A DNA stretch of 64,000 bases from assembly GCA_010365215.1 (NCBI GenBank), contig JAAFGT010000006.1, forward strand, positions 50,872-114,871. The letters run 5' to 3'. The notes under the pieces were generated by a model. That model saw only the letters and a list, made by a program, of their open reading frames with translations. It was not told the DNA's origin and did no database searches. The position numbers and the translations under genes were made by a program. Origin of the DNA: Acidipila sp. (GTDB lineage Bacteria > Acidobacteriota > Terriglobia > Acidiferrales > UBA7541). This document shows, piece by piece, positions 27,285-36,605 of this stretch. Within the stretch, counting starts at the first letter, position 1; each line of letters opens with the position of its first letter.

Positions 27285-29042
27285 CTACTGGCCTTTGTAG
27301 CCGGGCCCGCGCACGAAGCGGCCGGGAGTTGCGCCGGTATGCTCGCCGTTTTTGAGCACCTGCGTGCCGTTCACGAAAACGTGGACCATGCCGGTGGAGT
27401 ACTGATGCGGTTTTGCGAAGGTGGCGTGGTCTTGAATTTTGGCGGCGTCGAAAACCACCACGTCGGCGAAATAACCGGGCTGCAGCAGGCCGCGATTTTG
27501 GATTTTTAGATTTGAGGTAGGGAGCGAAGTTAGCTTGCGGACGGCTTCCTCGAGGGGGATTAGTTTTTCATCGCGCACGTAGCGGCCCAGCAGACGGGCC
27601 ACGTTTCCGTAAGCGCGGGGATGCGAATTCGATTTGAGGAACACGCCTTCGGTGGCCGGCGAAGCCTCATCGGAACCAAAGCTCACCCAGGGAAGCTGAA
27701 CCTGGCGGCGGATGTTGTCTTCGGACATGAGGAAATAAATTGTGCCGACTCGGCTGCCGTCTTCAATCACCAGGTCCATGGCGGTTTCTTCGGGAGACTT
27801 GCCGCGCATTTTGGCGACCTCGGCCAGCGTTTTCCCGGTGAGAGGTTTCAGCGCGTCGTTCTTGAAACCGGCCAGTAGCACGCCCTCGGGACCCGCGCCG
27901 AGAAAAAGATTTTCCCACTTATCGGAAGGCGTGCTCATCTCCTGCTTCACGCGAAGGCGGGTGGCGGGATCTTTTAGCCGCGCAATCCACGCTTGCAGGC
28001 CGCCTTCCTGAACCCAGGGGGGCATGGAAGCATCGAGCCCGGTGGCGCCGGCGGGATAGGTGTACATGTCCGCTGTGATGTGCAGGCCCTCCTTGCGCGC
28101 GGCTTCGACCTTGGCGATGGCCGCGTCGAGCTTTCCCCAGTTGGAGTTTCCAGCGGCCTTGAGGTGATAAATTTCCGCGGGCAGGTGCGCGGCGCGAGAG
28201 ATGGCGATCAACTCGTCGATGGCCTCGAGCAGGCGATTCCCTTCGCTGCGCATGTGGGAAATGTACATGCCGTTGTATTGCGAGGCCACTTTGCAGAGCT
28301 CGACGAGCTCTTCGGTCTTGGCATAAAACGCCGGCGCGTAGATCAGCGACGAGCCGACGCCGAGCGCGCCCTCTTCCATGGCCTGGCGCACCAGCGCCTT
28401 CATGCGCTCGAGCTCAGCCGGGGTGGGCGGTCGGTCGGCATAGCCGATCTCGTGGATACGCACGGTGGTGGCGCCGACAAACGAAGCGACGTTGGGCGAA
28501 ATTCCCTTTTTAGTGATGTAGTCAAGATATTCGCCGAGAGTGGTCCACTTGATTTCGTACTTGAGATCACCCTGGTTCTGCAGAGCCTCCTTTTTCATTG
28601 CGTCGCTCAGCGGACCCATCGAGTCGCCTTCGCCCATCACTTCGAGAGTAACGCCCTGGCGGATGTCGCTCTGCGAGCGGCCGTCGACAATCAACGATTC
28701 GGTAGCCCAGCTCAGCATGTTGACAAAGCCGGGAGCGACGGCCAGACCGGTCACGTCCACTTCCGTTTTGCCGCGAGCAGATTTCAAATCGCCAACCGCG
28801 GCGATCTTGTCGCCGTTGATGGCCACGTCGCCGCTGACCGGGGGTTTACCAGTGCCGTCGTAAATTGTGCCGTGACGAAGGACTACATCGTACTCCACAG
28901 GAGCGGCGGCGCGGGGGGCGCTCCAGGTGGTGAAGAACGGCGCGGCGGCGCGGGGGGCGCTCCAGGTGGTGAAGAACGGCGCGGCGGTCAGCAGGCAGCC
29001 TGCCGCGAGAAACAGGATGGCATGGCGCAGTTGGGTTTTCAT
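27285..29042 (-). CDS. Exported D-aminoacylase-like amidohydrolase with altered metal site
   Basis: A 585-residue protein with a signal peptide (AILFLAAGCLLTAA). It aligns with N-acyl-D-amino-acid deacylases: YDVVLRHGTIYDGTG, MYISHMRSEG, AEIYHLKAAG, FGSDEAS and the C-terminal GYFADVVVFD. The usual HxH after APGF is replaced by NMLSW, and the GNCG loop that holds the metal-binding Cys reads EVMGEGDSMGP. It therefore belongs to a variant branch whose metal site differs from the studied enzymes. A perfect 13-residue duplication follows the signal peptide. Substrate is probably an N-acylated or D-amino-acid-containing compound, by family only. Confidence 0.85.
   Translation of the reverse strand: MKTQLRHAILFLAAGCLLTAAPFFTTWSAPRAAAPFFTTWSAPRAAAPVEYDVVLRHGTIYDGTGKPPVSGDVAINGDKIAAVGDLKSARGKTEVDVTGLAVAPGFVNMLSWATESLIVDGRSQSDIRQGVTLEVMGEGDSMGPLSDAMKKEALQNQGDLKYEIKWTTLGEYLDYITKKGISPNVASFVGATTVRIHEIGYADRPPTPAELERMKALVRQAMEEGALGVGSSLIYAPAFYAKTEELVELCKVASQYNGMYISHMRSEGNRLLEAIDELIAISRAAHLPAEIYHLKAAGNSNWGKLDAAIAKVEAARKEGLHITADMYTYPAGATGLDASMPPWVQEGGLQAWIARLKDPATRLRVKQEMSTPSDKWENLFLGAGPEGVLLAGFKNDALKPLTGKTLAEVAKMRGKSPEETAMDLVIEDGSRVGTIYFLMSEDNIRRQVQLPWVSFGSDEASPATEGVFLKSNSHPRAYGNVARLLGRYVRDEKLIPLEEAVRKLTSLPTSNLKIQNRGLLQPGYFADVVVFDAAKIQDHATFAKPHQYSTGMVHVFVNGTQVLKNGEHTGATPGRFVRGPGYKGQ
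28903..28980. repeat. Perfect 39-bp tandem duplication in the D-aminoacylase-like gene
   Basis: A 39-bp unit starting GCGGCGGCGCGGGG is present in two identical copies, with the first 7 bp of a third. It is in frame and duplicates the 13-residue segment FFTTWSAPRAAAP directly after the signal peptide. Identity of the copies implies a recent event or frequent copy-number change. Confidence 0.95.
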
Positions 29043-29242
29043 GGTGGCGTATGATAGGCCGGTGAAGGCAAATGTAAGAAGGAAAAAAGCAGAGACCGGC
29101 CTCCTTTTGTCCCGGAAGTGGGTGATCCGTTTCCGGGTAGGCGGCTATCCGTCACACTCACAAGAACGGAAAAGGGCTGGCACATGCGAATCCTGAAACG
29201 CCCGAGCCATTTGGAGTGAAACCAAGGCAGTGTCCCAGGAGA

Positions 29243-30076
29243 TCACTTCGATTCCTGTTTCCTCCGCGCAGTCAATACGAGTTCAGCGTCGGTAACGGTC
29301 ATCAGCACGGCACCGCTCTCTTCCGTGAAGCGGATGCGGACGGACGGAGCGCCCGCGGGATGGAAGGCACGGTCACCGAGATGGAAAAGCGTACGACCTG
29401 TAGTGCCCTTGCGCGTCCAGAGGAGCTGACCTTTATCGGCGGTAACTTCGATCTGCTGGTTCGCAGTGGGACCGAAAACGTATGTTCCCATGAGTGACTG
29501 AATGTCGCCGTCCGAGAGTGGCGCTGGCTGGTCCGCGTCGGCGTCTTTCAACGACTGCAGGAACTCGAATACAGGGCGCGCTGTTTCGCCTCCCGCTTTT
29601 GCATGTGCCAGTAGACTGATGCTGTGAGGTCCCCGGATGCGCTGGACACCCGGCTGAGCAGCAACGAAGGCTTTGACCACCTCAAATTGACCGAGCATCG
29701 CCGCGGAAAACAGAGATGGCCGCGCACCCTTGGAGATGAGGTACTCGGCGATGGGCCGGTTTCCCACGTGCGAAGCCGCGCCCAAGGCCGACTCACTGTC
29801 GCCAAAGCCCCAGTCCCAGGCCGCCACAGCTAGCGATTGGTGAGCCTCGACCAGCTCCTTCACGCGCCTGAGATCGAAATGCGCGACGAGGACCAGTTCA
29901 CGGACGAGCTCCGGTGGATACGACGGGTAGTTGTCCCTTACGGAAATACCGTCGCTGCCGGCATCCGGGGTTTCTATCCCGAAGAGAGCCGCGGAAAAAC
30001 TCGCGGCCCGGAGGGGAAGAATAACGGAGGCAAGCTGCAGCAAGCCTCGTCGTGAGAAACTGGAATTGGGAATCAT
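29243..30076 (-). CDS. Ankyrin-repeat protein with Tat-type signal
   Basis: A 277-residue protein. The N-terminus FSRRGLLQLASVILPLRAASF has a twin-arginine motif and hydrophobic stretch, so export in folded form by Tat is likely. Residues about 60-165 contain two or three degenerate ankyrin-like repeats (GAASHVGNRPIAEYLISKGA and FSAAMLGQFEVVKAFVAA). The last 90 residues form a beta-rich domain (LMGTYVFGPTANQQIEVT, VRIRFTEESGAVLMTVTD) similar in style to the C-terminal domains found on acidobacterial hydrolases. GGAGGA 6 bp before the ATG supports the start. Function is unknown, probably protein binding. Confidence 0.75.
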   Translation of the reverse strand: MIPNSSFSRRGLLQLASVILPLRAASFSAALFGIETPDAGSDGISVRDNYPSYPPELVRELVLVAHFDLRRVKELVEAHQSLAVAAWDWGFGDSESALGAASHVGNRPIAEYLISKGARPSLFSAAMLGQFEVVKAFVAAQPGVQRIRGPHSISLLAHAKAGGETARPVFEFLQSLKDADADQPAPLSDGDIQSLMGTYVFGPTANQQIEVTADKGQLLWTRKGTTGRTLFHLGDRAFHPAGAPSVRIRFTEESGAVLMTVTDAELVLTARRKQESK

Positions 30077-30194
30077 GGGCGTCCTCCTCTGAATTCAGAA
30101 TTCAGGTGGCAGGATGCAGCGGAAGTGCGCTCCGGGCAAGTGAGTTTGCGAGCGGCGAGAAATAGAAAAAAGTTAGGACGTATCCGTAAAAGAT

Positions 30195-31121
30195 TCAGGG
30201 ATTTGCGGGCGGAAGTGAGGCGGTGCGGCCAGCGCCGCGCGTCAGGCGTGGCATAAATTCGGCCGCGATCTTGTGGGCGGCTTCGGATTCAAGGCTTAGC
30301 GGATCTACCAGCGCGCGGTCCATCCGCGCAACCCAGATGTGCGTCAGTTCCGGCAAGCGGATGAGATGGGCGAGAATGCGGACTTGAGACCCGTTGGATT
30401 GCACCTGGCCGAAAACCACATAGGCGGCATGGAGCGATGAGGCGATGGCCTTCATGTCCCGCTGCTCACGTGGTTGTCTCAGAATTTGTGCGTTACCTAT
30501 GACGGAGTACTGCCCATTGCTCAGAGATGTAAGTTGTTCAACAACGTTGTCGGTCAGTGCATCGCTAAAACGGATTATGTCGGGGTTTCCGGTCTCGTTG
30601 TCAAAACGCAGCACCGCGACAATTGGTAGTTGTTCCGCGCTTCCCCGGGATCGGAACCCGTTTACCGCGGCAACCACAAGCCCAATGAATACGACGGCCG
30701 CCAACACTAGCACTGCTTTTTGCGATCGGGCACGACTCGTTGCTGGCGCCGAAGGTCTGTGCCCTTGCGCCGCGGGCTCGCAAATCCGTTCGAGCGGAGC
30801 GATGAACTGATACCCCTGCTTGGGAATCGTGCGAATGTAGGTTGGCTCTGCGGAATCGTCCTTGAGTGCCGATCGAACTTGCGAGATGCAGAAATTCAGG
30901 CCGCGATCGAAATCCACGAAGGTGTCGCCGTGCCACACTGCTTCGCGCAGATCGCCCCGTGATACGACTTGACCGGCCCGCGCAATGAGACATCCAAGAA
31001 CCTGCGCGGGTTGCGACTGCAAGCGGACCAGCACGCCCTCACGTCGCAATTCCTGTGTCGCAACGTCAAACTCAAACAAACCAAATCGAAATCGTACAGA
31101 TTCCATATCGCTTAGAGCCAT
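30195..31121 (-). CDS. Winged-helix - TM - FlgO/TolB-like regulator without TPRs (class A, short)
   Basis: A 308-residue CadC-like regulator. The winged helix spans 8-112 (FGLFEFDVATQELRREGVLV, VSRGDLREAVWHGDTFVDFD, TIPKQGYQFIAP). A membrane helix lies at about 139-160 (LVLAAVVFIGLVVAAV). The remainder is a FlgO/TolB-like domain (PIVAVLRFDNETGNPD, DALTDNVVEQL, YVVFGQVQSNGSQVRI) that stops where the larger relatives begin their TPR repeats. It is the minimal version of the modular family here. It lies 10 bp after the EVE-domain gene and is presumably co-transcribed with it. Confidence 0.88.
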   Translation of the reverse strand: MALSDMESVRFRFGLFEFDVATQELRREGVLVRLQSQPAQVLGCLIARAGQVVSRGDLREAVWHGDTFVDFDRGLNFCISQVRSALKDDSAEPTYIRTIPKQGYQFIAPLERICEPAAQGHRPSAPATSRARSQKAVLVLAAVVFIGLVVAAVNGFRSRGSAEQLPIVAVLRFDNETGNPDIIRFSDALTDNVVEQLTSLSNGQYSVIGNAQILRQPREQRDMKAIASSLHAAYVVFGQVQSNGSQVRILAHLIRLPELTHIWVARMDRALVDPLSLESEAAHKIAAEFMPRLTRGAGRTASLPPANP

Positions 31122-31131
31122 TGCCTGGGCC

Positions 31132-31605
31132 TTACGGCAGCGGAAATCCCGGCTGGGCCACGATGCCGGCCATGCGCAGGATCTCGGCGTAGTCTGCCAG
31201 CTCCAGGGGGCTGATGCTGAGGCGCACGTTTTTCAGGAATTTCACTTTGCGCAACGCGCGATTTTCCCGCATCTCCACCAGGGTCACCTGGCGAGGCAGC
31301 CGCTCCAGCGAGCGCAGGTCGATGACCACATTTTTTCCGTCGGGATCGTGCGGATCAGGATACGGATCGCGGAACACTTCGGCGATGGCGTACAGCGCGC
31401 GCTCGGGGGCGGCGTGGTAGCAGAGCACACGATCGCCGCGCTTGGTGAGCTTGAGCTGGCGCAGATTTTCCGGCCGCACATTAGGGAGGCGGTAAAGCTC
31501 CTTACCCTTCACGAAAAGCGTGTCCCAATGGTAGTGGTGAGGGTCGGCGGAAAAGAACCAGTAGCGGCGCGTGGAAGAGGGCGGGGCGGTCTTCAATAGC
31601 TGCAA
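31132..31605 (-). CDS. EVE-domain (PUA-like) protein
   Basis: A 157-residue protein that is essentially one EVE domain: RYWFFSADPHHYHWDTLF at the N-terminus, KRGDRVLCYHAAPERALYAIAEV in the core with the C-Y-H segment, and a C-terminal basic strand (RKVKFLKNVRLSISP). EVE domains bind modified bases or RNA and often accompany defence or translation-related genes; here no defence gene is adjacent. The start is TTG at 31605 or 31596, the latter with GGAG 9 bp upstream. It leads a two-gene operon with the short winged-helix regulator. Confidence 0.8.
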   Translation of the reverse strand: MQLLKTAPPSSTRRYWFFSADPHHYHWDTLFVKGKELYRLPNVRPENLRQLKLTKRGDRVLCYHAAPERALYAIAEVFRDPYPDPHDPDGKNVVIDLRSLERLPRQVTLVEMRENRALRKVKFLKNVRLSISPLELADYAEILRMAGIVAQPGFPLP

Positions 31606-31711
31606 TCTCCGCGGGTACTATACACTTGGTTAACGGAGGGGAACAAAGGATTTCTGGAAAGTAATCGGCGGTTTGATGGCTGGCGGGAGGGCTGACCAGG
31701 CGTTCCGCTGC

Positions 31712-32017
31712 TCACTCGCACTCTACGAAGAGGTCGTCCCCGCGAACTTCGGTGCGGTAACAACTTACGCCTACGGTCGGGCTGGCACCCACCTTACCCG
31801 TGGTGACATCGTACTCCCATCCATGCCAGGGGCAGGTAACCGTCTTGCCGTGCAAGAGTCCCTGGCCGAGCGGGCCACCGCGGTGAAGACACGTATTATC
31901 AATGGCATAGAAGCGCCCGTCGACATTCGCGATAGCCACGGTGTGGCCATCGAGTTGAAATTCGCGAACCTCGCCCGGGGGTATTTCGGTGGTCTTGGAG
32001 GCTCGAAAAAGTGGCAT
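31712..32017 (-). CDS. Rieske [2Fe-2S] ferredoxin-type protein
   Basis: A 101-residue single Rieske domain. Cluster ligands are Cys43 and His45 (CLHRGGPL) and Cys62 and His65 (CPWHGWEYD), an exact CxH...CxxH pair, so an intact cluster is expected. There is no signal or membrane segment, as in soluble NirD-like or dioxygenase ferredoxins. GGAG lies 8 bp before the ATG. It begins 29 bp after the nuoB stop on the same strand, forming a two-gene operon, which suggests a redox partnership with NuoB or simply a shared promoter. Confidence 0.92.
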   Translation of the reverse strand: MPLFRASKTTEIPPGEVREFQLDGHTVAIANVDGRFYAIDNTCLHRGGPLGQGLLHGKTVTCPWHGWEYDVTTGKVGASPTVGVSCYRTEVRGDDLFVECE

Positions 32018-32046
32018 CTAGGCTGCTCCGTGAGGCTGGCGGCGGG

Positions 32047-32607
32047 TCAGCGTGGCGCGGGCGTTTGCGCCACCATTACGCCGCGCTTAAATTCCTCGAC
32101 CATCCGCGGCTGCAGACGCACTTCGGTGGGGCGCTTGGCGAGGGTCATTTGGTCAATTTTGTCCTGGAGCTTGAGCAGCGCGTAAAAAAGGGCTTCCGGG
32201 CGCGGGGGACAACCGATGACGTAGACGTCCACCGGGACGACTTTGTCCACGCCCTGGAGCACCGAGTAGACATTGAATGGCCCGCCCACGCTGGAGCAAG
32301 CGCCCATGGAGATGCACCACTTGGGGTCGGGCATCTGGTCCCAGACGCGCTTGAGAACGGGCGCCATCTTGAGGGTAACCGTGCCGGCGACAATCATCAG
32401 ATCGGCCTGGCGCGGGGAGGGGCGAAAAACTTCGGCGCCAAAACGCGCAATGTCGAAGCGCGAAGTGGTGGAGGCGATCATTTCGATGGCGCAGCAGGCC
32501 AATCCGAAGGTCAGCGGCCAGATGGCGCTCTTGCGCGCCCAGTTGAACACGTAGTCCACCGAGGTGATCATGAAGTTTTTTTCGAAGCGGTTGTCGATGA
32601 TGCCCAT
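32047..32607 (-). CDS. nuoB: NADH-quinone oxidoreductase subunit B (orphan)
   Basis: A 186-residue PSST/NuoB protein with the four ligands of cluster N2: Cys38-Cys39 (LACCAIEM), Cys104 (CISMGACSS) and Cys133 ([10 protein letters not shown]). [19 protein letters not shown] is the family core. N2 passes electrons to quinone in complex I. No nuoA, nuoC or nuoD flanks it; the only linked gene encodes a Rieske protein. It may supply a split complex I encoded elsewhere, or an alternative enzyme. No conserved residue appears lost. Confidence 0.93.
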   Translation of the reverse strand: MGIIDNRFEKNFMITSVDYVFNWARKSAIWPLTFGLACCAIEMIASTTSRFDIARFGAEVFRPSPRQADLMIVAGTVTLKMAPVLKRVWDQMPDPKWCISMGACSSVGGPFNVYSVLQGVDKVVPVDVYVIGCPPRPEALFYALLKLQDKIDQMTLAKRPTEVRLQPRMVEEFKRGVMVAQTPAPR

Positions 32608-33052
32608 GGCTCGGTTGCGCGCAGCCCCCGTTTAGATGCGCTTTTTGAAATGCCTCGATTGGAAACGACTGGTCGAGAAACGGGAGTATAGCTGCGCATG
32701 CCACTCCAGTCAAACAGCGCTGGGGGTTCTCTACCTACCCCCTAAAGACCACACACCTCGCCGAATGTGCGGCCGAAGCTGTAATTCCATTGTGCGGTCG
32801 CCGCAGTAAGCAGGCAGGCGACGTGCTGAGGAAATCCACCGTATTTAAAATCCCTGCTCTCTGTTACGATTTTGGATTGCCAGCACCTTGATATGGGACG
32901 CGTCATTCGCATTCGTGGCCCCGGTAAATCGTGCTAGCTCAACCGGTCGATGTAACACCATCGAATCCGTTGATCCGAAGGTTTGCGCGTTAATCAGGAC
33001 TTAGGAATTTTTGCCTGTTTCGCTGAGTGTCGACAAAGTCGCAGGGCGACGG
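32608..33052. other. Non-coding stretch upstream of nuoB
   Basis: About 445 bp between nuoB and the alpha/beta hydrolase gene. A small hairpin (GGGGGT at 32722-32727 with ACCCCC at 32737-32742) is the only clear structure. Short open frames are present on both strands but none has family-like sequence; the region may hold a decayed gene. No tRNA was recognised. Confidence 0.45.
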
Positions 33053-33868
33053 CTACTTGGTGCAATGCTGGTTCAGAAATCCGAAAACGTCTTCGGCCCA
33101 GACGTCGGCTCCAAAGTAGCCAAAGCTGTGACCGTCCCGAGGGGAGTCGCCGTAGGGGGGGAAAATCTTCAGTTTGTACGTCTTACCCACCTCGCTCATC
33201 TCTGCTGAGAGTGTCTTGCTTGGTGACAGGTCAAAATCGTTAGCAGCTTGAAAAAAGAAGATCGGTGCTTTTGCATTTCGCACCGCACGAGTCATAAGCG
33301 ACTGTAACTTAGGAGCCTGCGCCCAACTCTGAGCGCCCCCCGCAGAATCGATCCCCGCACAATATCCTCCTCGTTCCACTCCCAGCACAGTTTCGATGCC
33401 ACCAAACGAGGTTCCCGCCACAGCGATGCGACTCGGTTGAACGAAACTCTGTTTTCGCAACCACGCTAGGGCTGCGAACTGATCGTCCAAATGATCCGTC
33501 TCCAATAACCGCACCATCGTTGCGGCAGCCGCAGAGACGCCTCCGGCTTTCTCGGCAGCCGCGATCTGGTCGCCAATATACGCACCTGCGGAGGCACTCA
33601 ATCCCTGCCCTCGCCGGTAAGGTCCAAAGAATACCCATCCATGGCTCGCGAACACTGGACCGAGCGCGGCAAATGCGTCCTTACTCATCATGCCCGGCGC
33701 GCTTCCGTGGTTATAAATAACTGCGGGAAAGGGTCCAGTTCCTTCGGGTTTAAAGAGCACTCCGTGCAGCGTAATCTCTCCGCTTGGAAATGTGACGGTT
33801 TCTGCCACAGCCAAAACTGAGGGTAAAAGCAAAAGTGCGAACCGGGCGACAAAATAAGGTTTGGTCAC
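33053..33868 (-). CDS. Exported alpha/beta hydrolase, dienelactone hydrolase-like
   Basis: A 271-residue protein with a signal peptide (FALLLLPSVLAVAE). The alpha/beta-hydrolase triad is visible: Ser154 in the elbow GTSFGG, Asp211 or Asp213 in AANDFDLSP, and His247 in RDGHSFG. IYNHGSAPG carries the oxyanion region and GPYRRGQGLS follows. Proteins of this type cleave esters or act as prolyl-oligopeptidase-like enzymes. Substrate unknown. It is single on the strand, flanked by non-coding DNA upstream of nuoB and by a kinase remnant. Confidence 0.88.
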   Translation of the reverse strand: MTKPYFVARFALLLLPSVLAVAETVTFPSGEITLHGVLFKPEGTGPFPAVIYNHGSAPGMMSKDAFAALGPVFASHGWVFFGPYRRGQGLSASAGAYIGDQIAAAEKAGGVSAAAATMVRLLETDHLDDQFAALAWLRKQSFVQPSRIAVAGTSFGGIETVLGVERGGYCAGIDSAGGAQSWAQAPKLQSLMTRAVRNAKAPIFFFQAANDFDLSPSKTLSAEMSEVGKTYKLKIFPPYGDSPRDGHSFGYFGADVWAEDVFGFLNQHCTK

Positions 33869-34015
33869 TTTTGTATCAACCTAGCTCAAACATTCATTCA
33901 TCGGCGCTTTGTGAAGTGGGAACTGATGCTCATGTTGGCTCAGACCGACCATATGCGCAAGGACGAACTCCAAAGTCCTGCACGACTTACCAGGCGCTTA
34001 GAGCCAAATAATCTT

Positions 34016-34126
34016 TCAGGATTTTTCAGGAACGATGTTTCTCGCAGATTCGATACACGCGGGCTGCATATACCCGCCGCCGAGCTTTTCGAAGACGCGA
34101 TAGTGAGAGATGGTTTGACCGATCAT
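34016..34126 (-). pseudogene. Truncated serine/threonine kinase N-terminus, 36 codons
   Basis: The frame opens with [18 protein letters not shown], which matches the start of the kinase genes at 36.4, 52.7 and 63.9 kb, then leaves the family exactly inside the glycine loop and stops 18 codons later. Its ATG overlaps the TGA of the full kinase gene at 34123-36375. It is most simply a remnant of a second tandem kinase gene after deletion of the rest. It cannot encode a working kinase. Confidence 0.75.
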
Positions 34127-36375
34127 GCCGGGCCATCGTTAAGGCCGACGAGTTTCTGGAATTCCGGATCGTCGTGCAGACAATCAAGGTCGGAATCCTT
34201 GGCGGCCCAATCCCGGTTGCCGTATCCGGCGGCAAAAGCTTTTTTGAGGGTCTCGAACGCGTCAACTTTTTTGCCAAGAAGACCGTAGGTACAGGCGGCG
34301 TTGTAGAGAATGTTGGAATCTCCGGGGCGCAGGGCCACGGCGGTCTGCAGATGGCGGACGCTCTCGTCGGTGTCCTGTTGGAGGTAGGCAAGAACGGTGG
34401 CCAGCAAGATGCGGGCGCGCACGTCTTCCGGGACCAGCTCCAGTTGTTGGCGAAGAACCTTGCACATGCGCTGGCGGCAGTGCTCGGTTTCTTTCTTACG
34501 TCCCAGCCGTTCCAGTGCGTTACCGTAGGGGATATACGTATTATAGTCGTCGCCGTTGGCTTCGAGAGCCCGCTCGGTAAGCGCCGCGGCCTCCGTGTAA
34601 CGACCGGCGGCGAAATACGCGCGGCCGAGAATGTTCCAGGAACCTTCACAGTCGGGCTTGCGTTCGATGGCGCGCCATGCCAGCAGCGCGGCTTCTTCGT
34701 ATTTCTTCTGCGCGTAGCAGATGCGGGCGTGCGCGACCAGAACCTCGGGGAGGTCGGGGGCAAGAGCCGTAGCCCGGCCGCAGGCGGCGAGTCCCCGTTC
34801 AATCCATTTCTCGTTCTGCTCGCGAAGCTCGTAGATCAGCCCGCACAGGTGGGCAATCCCCGAGTGCGCCAGAGCGAAATTGGGATCCAGCTGGGTGGCC
34901 TGCTCGAACATCTGCAGGCCGTAGTCCATATTCTCACGGCGCGTGTAACTCCTGCCGCGCAGGTAAAAATCATACGCTTGCGGGTTTTCCGTGGGCCTGC
35001 GGGCAATGGTTTTTTCTTCCTGCGGGGTAAGCGTGATGCGCAGAGCCTGGGCGATGCTGCGGGCGATTTCCTCCTGAATGGCGAACACGTCTTCGAGTTG
35101 CCGGTCGAACCGCTCGGCCCACACGGAATGCCTGGTGGAAGCTTCCACTAGTTGCGCGGTGATGCGCACGCGGTTGCCGGCGCGGCGGATGGAGCCCTCC
35201 AGCACGTAGGCGGCGCCGATCTGCTGGCCTACCTGCTGCGCGGTGACCGGCTTGTCACGGAATGCCAGCATCTCCGAACGGGGAAAGATTTCTAATTGCG
35301 CGATCTTCGAAAGTTCCGTGACGATGTCTTCGGTAATCCCGTCGCGGAAGTATTCGTCCTCTTTCGCGCCACTTTGATTTTCGAAGTAGAGCACCGCCAC
35401 GGTTTTTTGCTTGGCGGCCGATGCATGCGCGCCGGAAACCGGAGCGTTCTTCTCCGCGGCAGGGCGGCGGCTCGATTCGAGGTCCCGGCTTAAACGCTTC
35501 AGGTCGGCGCGGAGTTCGGCGGCCGTCTGACAGCGCAGGTCGGGGTCTTTTTCCAGCGCCTTGCCGAGAATGTGATCGATCTCCAGAGGGAGACGCGGGT
35601 TCAGCTCATTCGCGGGTGCCGGCACGGAATGCAGGATGCCATCGAAAATTACCGCCGAGGTCGCGCCGGAGAAGGGCACCGCTCCGGTGGCCATCTCGTA
35701 AAGCACCACGCCCAGTGAAAACAGATCCGAGCGCGCGTCGAGCTCTTCGCCCCGGGCCTGTTCGGGCGACATGTACGCGACCGTGCCCATGGAGCTGCCC
35801 GGGCTGGTCAATTGATCTTCATTGAGCACATGCGATTGCGTGTGCATGGATGTGGCGCCTACCGATTCGGCGGCTTGTCGAAGCGCCGGAGTCAGTTTGG
35901 CCAGGCCAAAATCCAGAATTTTTGCTTGCCCACGCTCCACCAGAAAGATATTGGCCGGCTTGATGTCGCGGTGCACGATCCCTTTGGCATGTGCCGCATC
36001 CAGCCCGTTGGCAATCTGAATGCCGATCTCCAGGAGCTCCGAAATCTCGATGGACTTCCCGGCAATGCGGTGCTTAAGAGTCCGGCCCTCCAGCAACTCC
36101 ATGGCGATAAACGGCCGGCCCTCGAATTCTCCAATATCGTAAATGGTGCAGATATTGGGATGATTGAGCGCCGAGGCAGCGCGCGCTTCACGGCGGAATC
36201 GCTCGATGGCCTGAGAGTCGTGGGAAATGTCGTCCGGGAGGAATTTCAGCGCAACGTTCCGGCCGAGGCGCGTATCCTTGGCTTTGTAAACGACGCCCAT
36301 CCCTCCGCCACCCAGTTTTTCCAGGGAGCTGTAGTGCGAGATCGTGCGGCCGACCATCGATGAATTATCCGTCAT
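34123..36375 (-). CDS. Serine/threonine kinase - FlgO/TolB-like - TPR protein, no TM helix (class A tail)
   Basis: A 750-residue kinase. Catalytic parts are intact: [14 protein letters not shown], Lys44, Asp137 in [14 protein letters not shown] at 155-160, [10 protein letters not shown]. Unlike its relatives at 8.9, 49.8 and 61.0 kb there is no hydrophobic segment between the kinase and the FlgO/TolB-like domain ([24 protein letters not shown]); a charged Ala/Lys linker is there instead, so the protein should be soluble. TPR repeats cover about 440-740. Downstream lies a truncated copy of the same N-terminus. The divergent gene is the MBOAT acyltransferase. Targets unknown. Confidence 0.92.
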   Translation of the reverse strand: MTDNSSMVGRTISHYSSLEKLGGGGMGVVYKAKDTRLGRNVALKFLPDDISHDSQAIERFRREARAASALNHPNICTIYDIGEFEGRPFIAMELLEGRTLKHRIAGKSIEISELLEIGIQIANGLDAAHAKGIVHRDIKPANIFLVERGQAKILDFGLAKLTPALRQAAESVGATSMHTQSHVLNEDQLTSPGSSMGTVAYMSPEQARGEELDARSDLFSLGVVLYEMATGAVPFSGATSAVIFDGILHSVPAPANELNPRLPLEIDHILGKALEKDPDLRCQTAAELRADLKRLSRDLESSRRPAAEKNAPVSGAHASAAKQKTVAVLYFENQSGAKEDEYFRDGITEDIVTELSKIAQLEIFPRSEMLAFRDKPVTAQQVGQQIGAAYVLEGSIRRAGNRVRITAQLVEASTRHSVWAERFDRQLEDVFAIQEEIARSIAQALRITLTPQEEKTIARRPTENPQAYDFYLRGRSYTRRENMDYGLQMFEQATQLDPNFALAHSGIAHLCGLIYELREQNEKWIERGLAACGRATALAPDLPEVLVAHARICYAQKKYEEAALLAWRAIERKPDCEGSWNILGRAYFAAGRYTEAAALTERALEANGDDYNTYIPYGNALERLGRKKETEHCRQRMCKVLRQQLELVPEDVRARILLATVLAYLQQDTDESVRHLQTAVALRPGDSNILYNAACTYGLLGKKVDAFETLKKAFAAGYGNRDWAAKDSDLDCLHDDPEFQKLVGLNDGPA

Positions 36376-36605
36376 GGGCTGTACAGTTTACGCCAGGGTT
36401 TAGATGCAGGCAATCGCAGAACATTGGAGCGGTGGCCCCCATCACAACGCGGTTTCGGCGCGTCGCGTTGACATCATTTGCCTCCTCTCTTAGAATCGGC
36501 GGGTACCAAATTCAGATTTGACGGCGGTTTCACTGCAAAACCGAGGCTGGAATCTTCTTTCTTCCGTCCTCGGGGGACTATCCCGGATGTCGGTTCACCC
36601 TGCCC

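Noticed and set aside
28903..28980. Tandem repeat as the end of a mobile element
   Set aside because: It is in frame inside an intact gene with no transposase or flanking inverted repeats.
33911..34288. 125-codon plus-strand frame near the kinase remnant
   Set aside because: Its second half is antisense to kinase coding sequence and the first half has no recognisable features.
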